Below are positions 6,891-12,862 of a DNA stretch of 12,862 nt, piece after piece; positions within the stretch are counted from its first letter, which is position 1, and each line of letters opens with the position of its first letter. The position numbers and the translations under genes are program-made. Source of the stretch: Phycisphaerae bacterium (GTDB lineage Bacteria; Planctomycetota; Phycisphaerae; UBA1845); the NCBI GenBank assembly GCA_021604825.1, contig BQJS01000139.1, positions 1-12,862 of the forward strand, in the 5' to 3' direction. Under the pieces are notes generated by a model. It saw nothing but the letters and a program-made list of their open reading frames with translations. It was not told where the DNA came from and searched no databases.

Positions 6891-7933
6891 TTGATTCTTT
6901 CCCGAAGGAATTCGAGCGCCCGATTCCAGGTCGGGTCTTTTTTCCTGTAAACATCCGACGCGACTTCGATGGGAATGTCGGGCGCGACCCCCTTGCCTTC
7001 AAATGGTTCTTGATCCGGTGTGAGGGCCACCCATCGCGAATATGAAACGCTGACGTCCACGCCAGGCAGCTTGAACGATTTGGGATTGCCCGATGAACCG
7101 CGGGTCGTTTCGCCGATCGTGGTGACGTGCGGTTGACAATCGAACATCAACACCAACGCCTCACCGCTACTCATGCAGCGATGACCGATCAGACACGCGA
7201 CGGGTTTCGTGAACGGTTTGTCGCCGGCGGATAGCGACCGCGTTCGCACCGGGCCGAGGGCGTGCCCTTCAAGTTTGACGCGATATCGCTGGGCGGCATA
7301 GATGCGTTCCTTGTCGTTGAATGCCGATGCGATGGGGCGGGCGAGCAACTCGTTTCCGCCGGAACACCCGGGTCGCAGATCAACGACAAACGCGGGCACG
7401 TCGGCAAGTCGTTGGATGGCTTCGACGGTGCACCCAACGTTGACGGGGTTGGCTTGGGATTGATTGAGGATGCCGACGTATCCAAAACCGTCGGTACGGG
7501 TCTTGCCGACGATGGCGAAGTCACCGCACTCGACGACCTGCGTTAAATCCTGCCGCACGACCATGGAATTCCAATTGCGCCGCCAGGGGATCGAGTGCGT
7601 GCCGACGCGGCCACCCGGTCCGTCGATGCTGATGTGCATGTCTTCAAGCTTCGACAGACATTCGCGAAGCGTGGCGACGAACTGATCGGTCGACTTCGCG
7701 GCAGCACACTTCGGCAAGTACGTCGTCCGGAGTGCGTTCCAATCGACATCCGGTTTCAGCGCGAAGTAGCTGTAGTTGCGGTCCATGTCCTGCCAAAGGG
7801 CGTCGAAGGCGGTGGCGTACGCGTTGGTGGTTACATCATCGGGCGACGGGTCAGCCGAGGCAGCAGGTAGGGCGATGCCAAGAAACAACATTGGCATCAG
7901 GATTCGCCTGGGTTTCAAAAATTCCGATAGCAT
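6887..7933 (-). CDS. Secreted S41-family peptidase
   Basis: The 348-residue protein starts at ATG (7931-7933). A signal peptide covers about 1-27 (basic KPRR, a hydrophobic MLFLGIALPAA core, ASA before DPS). A helical region resembling the S41 N-terminal part follows (35-95). The S41 protease core is visible as VVDLRPGCSGGN (183-194, the DLRxNxGG motif with Cys in place of Asn), then CMSSGEALVL (253-262), whose Ser255 aligns best with the nucleophile, then GETTRGSSGNP (274-284) and FEGKGVAPDIPIE (311-323). No PDZ domain is obvious between 100 and 180, so it resembles the tricorn/retinol-binding-like S41 group more than CtpA. It probably cleaves peptides in the envelope. It is divergent from the sulfatase with 110 bp between, and its stop overlaps the purN start. 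Confidence 0.85.
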   Translation of the reverse strand: MLSEFLKPRRILMPMLFLGIALPAASADPSPDDVTTNAYATAFDALWQDMDRNYSYFALKPDVDWNALRTTYLPKCAAAKSTDQFVATLRECLSKLEDMHISIDGPGGRVGTHSIPWRRNWNSMVVRQDLTQVVECGDFAIVGKTRTDGFGYVGILNQSQANPVNVGCTVEAIQRLADVPAFVVDLRPGCSGGNELLARPIASAFNDKERIYAAQRYRVKLEGHALGPVRTRSLSAGDKPFTKPVACLIGHRCMSSGEALVLMFDCQPHVTTIGETTRGSSGNPKSFKLPGVDVSVSYSRWVALTPDQEPFEGKGVAPDIPIEVASDVYRKKDPTWNRALEFLRERIK

Positions 7934-8043
7934 TGTGTTTCACCGACGATTGCACTGTTGTGGGTTTTTGGGTTCAATTGATTCAGTTTCTTGAACTTAA
8001 GAATTCCAAGTTACCGGGCAAACATTTCCAGGATACCAACATC

Positions 8044-9594
8044 ATGTCATCCATTTCTCGAATCACGCTACTGACATTGGCTTGCTCGTGCGTCTCTACG
8101 GTTGCATTCGCTGACGAGGCGGCGACCCGACCCAACATCATCTTCATCATGGCCGACGATCACGCGTCGCACGCCATGAGTTGTTATGGCAGCCGCATCA
8201 ACAAGACGCCCAACCTCGATCGCATCGCCAACGAAGGCGTCAAGTTCGTCAATGCGTTCTGCACCAACAGCATCTGCTCGCCATGCCGCGCGGTTGTTTT
8301 CACCGGAAAGTACAGCCACGTCAACGGGGTGCTGGACAATCGCGATGTCTTCGATGGTTCTCAGCCAACCTTCCCGTCGATCTTGAAGGCGGCGGGCTAT
8401 GAAACCGCGATGATCGGCAAGTGGCATCTGCACAGCGACCCGGTCGGTTTCGACTATTGGAAGATACTGCCTGGCCAAGGCAAATACCACGATCCCGATT
8501 TTATTGAAATGGGCAAGCGATTCACGCAACCGGGCTACGTCACCGACATCATCGGCGAGGACACCATCAACTGGATTCGCAACCGCAAGTCCGGCAAACC
8601 GTTTTGCCTTATCAGCCACCACAAAGCCCCGCATCGCCGATGGCAACCGCACGAGCGACACAAGAAGATGTTCGCCGGAAAGGAATTCCCCGAACCGGAA
8701 ACGTTTGGCGACGATTACAAAACACGTGGCACCGCCGCCCACGAACAGGAGATGACCGTCGAACACGATCTCGACGAAACCGATCTGAAGATGGACCCGC
8801 CCGACGGATTGACTGGTGAAGCGCTGAAAAAGTGGAAATACAACCGCTACATGCAGGACTATCTCGGGTGCATCGCCGCGATCGATGAGAACGTTGGCCA
8901 AATGCTCGACTATCTCGACGAGTCGGGCCTGTCGAAGAATACGATCGTGATCTACACGTCGGACCAGGGGTTTTTCTTGGGCGACCACGGTTGGTATGAC
9001 AAGCGGTTCATGTACGAAGCGGCGTTCCGCATGCCGCTGATCGCCCGTTTCCCGAAAGAAATCAAACCGGCAACGGAAGTTGAGGAGATGGTATTGAACC
9101 TCGACATCGCCCCGACACTCTTGGATATCGCCGGTATAAAGATCCCCGCCGAGATTCAAGGGAAATCGTTTCGATCCGTGATGAAGGGCGAGCCAGACAA
9201 GGATTGGCGAACGTCGGCGTATTACCATTACTACGAGTACCCAGCATGGCACATGGTCAAGCGGCACTACGGTGTGCGGACCGAGCGATACAAACTGATT
9301 CACTTTTATTTTGATATCGACGAGTGGGAGCTATACGACCTCAAGACCGATCCACACGAGTTGAACAATATATACGAAGACCCCGCCCGCCAGGATTTGA
9401 TCAAAGAGTTGAAGGCGGAGTTGAAGCGTCTGCAAAAGCAGTACGGCGATTCGGATGAACTCGCTCAGGAGATTCTAAAGAAAGATCTCGAAAACGAGGC
9501 GATCAGAAAAAGAGTCCGCAAGAAAGCCGAAGAGCGCGAAGCAAAACAGAAGCAAGCCACAAAAGACAAGACCGAGCCAACGGAAAAGAAGTAA
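8044..9594 (+). CDS. Secreted type I sulfatase (formylglycine-dependent)
   Basis: From ATG 8044 the protein has 516 residues. The frame is open further upstream but that part overlaps the divergent gene and lacks a signal peptide, whereas 8044 starts a clean one (about 1-23, ending AFA before DEA), and CCAGGA lies upstream. Sulfatase family marks are PNIIFIMADDH (30-40, metal Asp38 and Asp39), the formylglycine signature C-S-P-C-R (78-82, Cys78 converted), GKWHLH (125-130), HHKAPH (192-197) and TSDQGFFLGDHGWYDK (305-320, metal Asp307). It removes sulfate esters, probably from polysaccharides, in the periplasm or outside. The overall form is closest to N-acetylglucosamine-6-sulfatase-like members, but the substrate cannot be read from sequence. 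The C-terminal 70 residues are a Lys/Glu-rich helical tail. No activating enzyme or transporter is adjacent. Confidence 0.93.
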   Translation: MSSISRITLLTLACSCVSTVAFADEAATRPNIIFIMADDHASHAMSCYGSRINKTPNLDRIANEGVKFVNAFCTNSICSPCRAVVFTGKYSHVNGVLDNRDVFDGSQPTFPSILKAAGYETAMIGKWHLHSDPVGFDYWKILPGQGKYHDPDFIEMGKRFTQPGYVTDIIGEDTINWIRNRKSGKPFCLISHHKAPHRRWQPHERHKKMFAGKEFPEPETFGDDYKTRGTAAHEQEMTVEHDLDETDLKMDPPDGLTGEALKKWKYNRYMQDYLGCIAAIDENVGQMLDYLDESGLSKNTIVIYTSDQGFFLGDHGWYDKRFMYEAAFRMPLIARFPKEIKPATEVEEMVLNLDIAPTLLDIAGIKIPAEIQGKSFRSVMKGEPDKDWRTSAYYHYYEYPAWHMVKRHYGVRTERYKLIHFYFDIDEWELYDLKTDPHELNNIYEDPARQDLIKELKAELKRLQKQYGDSDELAQEILKKDLENEAIRKRVRKKAEEREAKQKQATKDKTEPTEKK

Positions 9595-9614
9595 GCAGAT
9601 ATGAAAATTAGCGC

Positions 9615-9679
9615 GTAGGGTGGGCCGTGCCCACCAATCTGTTTACCTTGTGACCAGCGGTGGGGACGGCCCACCCTAC
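9615..9679. repeat. REPIN-like double hairpin, copy A
   Basis: Arms at 9615-9635 and 9659-9679 are 21-bp inverted repeats with one mismatch (9665). Each arm is itself a small hairpin: GGTGGGC, a 3-nt loop, GCCCACC. Arm ends read GTAGGGT on the outside. The element sits between the sulfatase and DinB-like genes. Its plan is the same as 11196-11277 with different stem sequence. Paired REP sequences of this kind are non-autonomous elements usually mobilised by a RAYT transposase, none of which is in the window. Confidence 0.75.
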
Positions 9680-9702
9680 ATTTGCGGTAAGGAACATTTT
9701 CC

Positions 9703-10170
9703 GTGAATCTTCCCCAACAAATCGCCAGGCACTTTCGCGAAATGCACGAAGGCGGAAGCATGACCGGGGTGCATCTGTATGGCCAACTCGAAGGTGTCAC
9801 ATTCGAGCAAGCCACGAAGAAAATGCACGACTTTCACACCATCGCGGAACTGACGTACCACATCAACTACTACATCAGCGCAGTCGTAAAGGTCTTGCAA
9901 GGTGGCCCACTAGACGCCCACGACAAATTCAGCTTCGATTGCCCACCAATCAATTCCGAAGATGATTGGCAGCAACTGCAAACCAAATGCCGCGCCGATG
10001 CAAAAGCGTTCGCGCAGCTTGTGGAGGCCATGCCCGAACCGCAAATGGATAAAGCCTTCGCCAACGCCAAATACGGCACGTGGCATCGCAACCTAATGGG
10101 CCTTATGGAACACACGCATTACCATCTCGGTCAAATCGCGCTGATCAAGAAGTTGGTCACCGCGCGGTAG
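9703..10170 (+). CDS. DinB-like four-helix protein
   Basis: The protein has 155 residues from a GTG start (9703) with AAGGA at 9689-9693 and a 9-nt spacer. The length and helical pattern fit the DinB/YfiT-like fold. The three metal-binding histidines of that fold appear as His53 (ELTYHINYY), His137 and His141 in EHTHYHLGQIALIKK (H-x3-H-x-GQ). Family members bind a divalent metal and include thiol-dependent S-transferases and proteins of unknown role; the damage-inducible DinB of Bacillus is one. The exact reaction here is unknown. It is probably cytoplasmic. It lies on the same strand as the sulfatase with a REPIN-like element between, so co-transcription is uncertain. Confidence 0.85.
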   Translation: MNLPQQIARHFREMHEGGSMTGVHLYGQLEGVTFEQATKKMHDFHTIAELTYHINYYISAVVKVLQGGPLDAHDKFSFDCPPINSEDDWQQLQTKCRADAKAFAQLVEAMPEPQMDKAFANAKYGTWHRNLMGLMEHTHYHLGQIALIKKLVTAR

Positions 10171-10187
10171 GTCGGTGACCTGACCAA
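10153..10187 (+). terminator. Alternative hairpins at the DinB-like stop codon
   Basis: GGTCACCG (10155-10162) pairs perfectly with CGGTGACC (10173-10180), with the stop codon (10168-10170) in the loop. The same left arm, as TTGGTCA (10153-10159), can instead pair with TGACCAA (10181-10187). No T-run follows, so a termination role is uncertain. Confidence 0.35.
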
Positions 10188-10227
10188 CCAAGCTCAACGG
10201 TCCAGAAAAAAACAGGGCTATAGGATC

Positions 10228-10614
10228 ATGACGAGCAATAAATTCCCTAATGACAATGCCCGGCATGATCTGCCAATCCCAACCGGAAGTTACAGGTATG
10301 GGATATATGGTGCGATTTGGGGTCCGTTCATTCTTCTGTTTAACGGAGCCGAAATCCCATTCTGGTTGCTCGGCGTACTCATAGCGCCCGTAGTCGTCGG
10401 TTGGATTAATCCGAATAAGCGCTTGTTGTGCGCTTGGATGTTCAACTTTGCGTTCACCTTCATGCCCGCTCTATTCTTGGTGCTTCCGAAAAGGACTTCT
10501 CCGATAATTGGCGATTCAAAGAATTTGGTAGTTTGCTTGATCTCAGCATTTTTGTTCGCGACGGTCACTTCGCTTTCATCAACGTTGGTGGCCGGTCGAA
10601 CAAATTCCAATTGA
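10228..10614 (+). CDS. Small hypothetical membrane protein
   Basis: I do not recognise the family. The 128-residue protein starts at ATG 10228; an AGGG at 10214-10217 is the best ribosome-binding candidate (10-nt spacer). After a polar N-terminus (1-22) there are three or four hydrophobic segments, at about 25-40, 44-60, 67-86 and 99-121, linked by short loops such as NPNKRL (61-66) and PKRTSP (87-92). Two Cys are in membrane segments (68 and 103). This is a typical small inner-membrane protein with no catalytic motif. Its codons look more AT-rich than those of neighbours. It follows the DinB-like gene by 57 bp on the same strand and may share its transcript. A hairpin CGCTGAAAG / CTTTAGCG (10619-10638) comes right after the stop. 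Confidence 0.65.
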   Translation: MTSNKFPNDNARHDLPIPTGSYRYGIYGAIWGPFILLFNGAEIPFWLLGVLIAPVVVGWINPNKRLLCAWMFNFAFTFMPALFLVLPKRTSPIIGDSKNLVVCLISAFLFATVTSLSSTLVAGRTNSN

Positions 10615-11195
10615 TGTGCGCTGAAAGCGCCTTTAGCGTTCAACTTTGGGAGTGGCCAGCGGTTGGTCGGGTTTTCGGCCCGACAGGCCCATTCAAATTG
10701 AAGTTGGGTCGATGATTCGACCTGCGAGTGACTTGTAGTTGGAACTTATTGCGGCGACAATCGGTTGCGCGACTTCATTGTTCTAATTCACAGGCAATTC
10801 TCAGACGACAACGCGATTACCCATTCCAAGAAAACCTCACCCTTAACCAAAACAAAACACCTTGATTATCAAGCGCAAATACTGAGGGGATAGGATTCCG
10901 CACGTCGTCGGGGTGATGGTTGCCTCGGCGGCTTGAAACGCACATTCAACTCGGTCGCGAATCGACGCATGCGGCTGAGTTTTACGATACCTGTTTTGGA
11001 GGGGTCTAGTCGCGGGGAAAGAAGTCATCCTCTTGGGTCGGTGTTGAGCGGTGCGGTTTTCACACCCAATTGCTCACAACGCTTACCAGCAAAGCGCTCG
11101 CCATATACACGAATCGCACGCTTACGCCGGCCCCGACTTTTCCTGCTGCCTTGACACTGAGCATTCCTGATTTCAATTTACGATTCACGTAATCA

Positions 11196-11277
11196 GTAGG
11201 GTCCGCTGTGCGGACCATTCTTGTTGGGTTGCATATCGTGGTCGACTTGCATTGAAGGTCCGCACAGCGGACCCTAC
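11196..11277. repeat. REPIN-like double hairpin, copy B
   Basis: Arms at 11196-11216 and 11257-11277 are perfect 21-bp inverted repeats around a 40-bp centre. Each arm again forms its own hairpin: GGTCCGC, a 3-nt loop, GCGGACC, with GTAGGGT at the outer end. Compared with copy A the stem bases differ but pairing is kept, which argues that the folded form is what is maintained. Confidence 0.78.
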
Positions 11278-11312
11278 GTTTGCTCAAGGATGGGACACAT
11301 GTGCTTTCCCCC

Positions 11313-11339
11313 GGATTCCCGCGTGCGCGGGAATGACGG
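11313..11339. repeat. 27-bp palindrome-containing repeat, copy 2
   Basis: Identical over 27 bp to 5361-5387, same orientation on the plus strand. The palindromic core is at 11315-11334. It lies about 35 bp beyond the stop of the MATE gene, so in that gene's direction it could form the 3' end structure of the mRNA. As in copy 1, no T-tract follows. Confidence 0.7.
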
Positions 11340-11374
11340 CATGGGCACATCGCTGCGTTTGAACTTGGGACGTT

Positions 11375-12832
11375 CTAATGTTCGTGCGCGGATTCGTTCT
11401 CTTTCGCGAAGATGTTGATCTTCTGCCACGCGCCGCTGCTCCAGCGCCACCACAATGCCGCGCTCAGGAAGAGCAACAAAAACGTAGCCGCCGACCATGG
11501 TCCGATGCTGCCCCATTCGGGTTTAAGCGTGGCGATCGCCCATCCGCCGCCGATGACGATCACCCAGTGGCTGATGACGTAGAGCATCGCCGGCCAAAAC
11601 GTATCGCCCGCACCGCGTAGCGCCGAGTTGTAAGTGATGCCCAAAGCGTCGGACACCTGGAAGATGACGGCGCAGATCATGATCCGCGCGGCGATGTCGA
11701 TGACTTGCGGGTCGTCGTTGAACCATCCGACCAATTCACGGCGAAATTGCAGGTAAATGATGCTCAACGTCCCCATGTATACCACTAGGATCAGAACCGC
11801 GAATTTCGCGTAGCGCATGGCCAACTTCGGATTCCCCTGTCCGACGGCTTTCCCCACGAGCGACGAGAGGGCGATGCCCACTCCGATCGCCGGCATGAAC
11901 GATATGCGCATGAACTGCCATGCCACGCTGCTGGCAATCAGGTCGGCGTCTTCAAACATGCGGCCGATGAGAACATTGACGAAGAGCATCCACACGACCA
12001 CTTCACTGATCCACTGGAAACCTTGCGGTACGCCGACGCGGATGATCGATCGCATTTTTTCGCCGTCGATCCGCCGCGTTGTTCGCGAGGAGTAGGTTGC
12101 GTTATTCTTGTGGGCCAGAAATACCAACAGCAGCCGGACAAATCGATACGACACGCCAACCACCGTGCCCCAAGCTGCACCGGCGAAGCCCAATGCCGGG
12201 GTTCCAGCGAAGCCCAATGCCGGTATCGGGGCGAGTCCGAACATCAAAATCCAACTGACGGCGATGTTCAATATGTTGGCTTCAATCGCCGACCACATAG
12301 TCACTTTGGGTCGATGAATGCCATTGAAGAAACTCGCGAGCGCTTCACCGGCGATGGTCGGAGCGATCGACAGAATCATCACGTTGCAGTAGATCAATTC
12401 GAGTTCGGCGATGCGCTCGCTGTGCCCGATCCAGTTGATGACGATGGGAAACACGCCATAAAGTCCAAGGCACAGCGCGCTGTATGCGAAGCCCATGTAG
12501 ATGCCTTGCCACGCGTAGGCGCTGGTTTCGGCATTTCGGCCGCGGCCCAGCGATTGCGACACGAACGTATTGACGATGCTGATCGTGCCCAGTCCGAGGA
12601 CGATAAACGTCCACATGATCAGTTGCGCCGACATGATCGCGCCCTGCGCCGCGCCGTTGAGATCGTTGACCTTGTCCAGATGGGTGATCATGGTGAAGTC
12701 GGCCAGGTCCATGACCAGACGCGAACATGTGGTGATGACGATGGGGATCGACATCGCCAGCACGTTGCGAATTTCTTCGCGCCGTTGGGCGTTGGTGAGC
12801 TTTGATTCTAATTCGGGTTGCGACGTATTCAC
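11375..12832 (-). CDS. MATE-family multidrug/sodium exporter
   Basis: The 485-residue length and about 12 hydrophobic segments fit the MATE family, inner-membrane antiporters that export cationic drugs or metabolites using H+ or Na+. The two halves each show the family's conserved loop: VSQSLGRGRN (91-100) and VGKAVGQGNPKLA (326-338). RGAGDTFWPA (406-415) is the usual C-half motif, and PALGFAGAAWGT (212-223) the N-half one. That last motif is duplicated: PALGFAG occurs at 204-210 and 212-218, from an exact 24-bp-period repeat in the DNA. The GTG at 12830-12832 is taken as start, but the frame stays open to the right edge and no strong ribosome site is seen, so the start could lie outside the window. 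The substrate cannot be told from sequence. No regulator is adjacent. Confidence 0.9.
   Translation of the reverse strand: MNTSQPELESKLTNAQRREEIRNVLAMSIPIVITTCSRLVMDLADFTMITHLDKVNDLNGAAQGAIMSAQLIMWTFIVLGLGTISIVNTFVSQSLGRGRNAETSAYAWQGIYMGFAYSALCLGLYGVFPIVINWIGHSERIAELELIYCNVMILSIAPTIAGEALASFFNGIHRPKVTMWSAIEANILNIAVSWILMFGLAPIPALGFAGTPALGFAGAAWGTVVGVSYRFVRLLLVFLAHKNNATYSSRTTRRIDGEKMRSIIRVGVPQGFQWISEVVVWMLFVNVLIGRMFEDADLIASSVAWQFMRISFMPAIGVGIALSSLVGKAVGQGNPKLAMRYAKFAVLILVVYMGTLSIIYLQFRRELVGWFNDDPQVIDIAARIMICAVIFQVSDALGITYNSALRGAGDTFWPAMLYVISHWVIVIGGGWAIATLKPEWGSIGPWSAATFLLLFLSAALWWRWSSGAWQKINIFAKENESAHEH
12183..12223. repeat. 24-bp-period tandem duplication inside the MATE gene
   Basis: GCGAAGCCCAATGCCGG occurs at 12183-12199 and again at 12207-12223, a period of 24 bp, which keeps the frame and adds eight residues to the loop after the fifth hydrophobic segment. 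The identity of silent positions suggests a recent slippage event. Confidence 0.8.
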
Positions 12833-12862
12833 GCTTATTTCAATCCACCAGTGGCATCGCGG

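Larger units (their letters stand above)
10615..11374. other. 760-bp stretch with no convincing gene
   Basis: Short frames exist on both strands but none has a plausible start plus protein-like composition. Items seen: the hairpin at 10619-10638; a second hairpin GTCGGG / CCCGAC (10666-10684); a perfect 13-bp palindrome CTTGATTATCAAG (10861-10873); and the two repeats listed separately. A minus-strand frame around 11060-11190 reads somewhat protein-like near its end but is too short to call and runs into the REPIN-like element, so it may be a gene remnant. Confidence 0.55.

Noticed and set aside
7732..8043. Upstream extension of the sulfatase
   Set aside because: It overlaps the divergent S41 gene and would bury a clean signal peptide inside the protein.
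8068..9303. 411-residue open frame on the minus strand
   Set aside because: It is fully antisense to the sulfatase, whose motifs are unmistakable. Its length reflects codon bias of the real gene and its protein has no recognisable features.
10933..11154. 73-residue plus-strand frame
   Set aside because: Basic, low-quality composition, no ribosome site, no domain; it overlaps equally poor minus-strand frames.
12023..12805. 260-residue open frame on the plus strand
   Set aside because: It is antisense to the MATE gene and its composition (Arg, His, Asp-rich) is typical of a shadow frame.
1..12862. Search for CRISPR arrays, transposases, phage genes, toxin-antitoxin pairs or a defence cluster
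   Set aside because: No spaced direct-repeat array and no such protein motifs were seen; the genes are mostly housekeeping or envelope proteins.

Overview
The window looks like an ordinary chromosomal segment of a planctomycete-like bacterium (inference). The clues are a 42-residue kinesin-light-chain-type TPR protein, a secreted formylglycine sulfatase, a futalosine-route menaquinone enzyme (MqnE), a PurN with a divergent nucleotide loop, several GTG/TTG starts, loosely packed genes facing both ways, and many short palindromic repeats between genes. I see no rRNA, tRNA, CRISPR array, transposase, phage module or recognisable defence system.

Layout. 1-736: 3' end of a TPR-repeat gene (+). 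835-2121: secreted TlpA-like thioredoxin-fold protein (-), convergent with the TPR gene. 2227-2784: unknown His/Cys-containing protein (+), divergent from the thioredoxin gene. 3007-4188: MqnE, aminofutalosine synthase (-). 4469-5347: membrane-anchored coiled-coil protein of unknown function (+). 5462-6304: alpha/beta hydrolase (+), whose 3' end overlaps purN. 6231-6890: purN (-), translationally coupled to the upstream secreted S41 peptidase at 6887-7933 (-). 8044-9594: secreted sulfatase (+), divergent from the peptidase. 9703-10170: DinB-like protein (+). 10228-10614: small membrane protein (+). 10615-11374: no convincing gene, but it holds a REPIN-like element and a second palindrome. 11375-12832: MATE-family exporter (-).

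How the genes work together. No single pathway links them. PurN (purine synthesis) and MqnE (menaquinone synthesis) are housekeeping enzymes. The peptidase, sulfatase and thioredoxin-like protein carry export signals and probably act in the envelope or periplasm. The only strong operon signal is the ATGA overlap between the S41 peptidase and purN.

The most interesting non-coding content is repetitive. There are two long inverted-repeat elements (9615-9679 and 11196-11277) whose arms differ in sequence but fold the same way. There are three GGGTG-headed hairpins (about 775-800, 2796-2825 and 2953-2984), all between convergent genes. There are two copies of a 27-bp palindrome-containing repeat (5361-5387 and 11313-11339). 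I did not find a convincing new multi-gene system.
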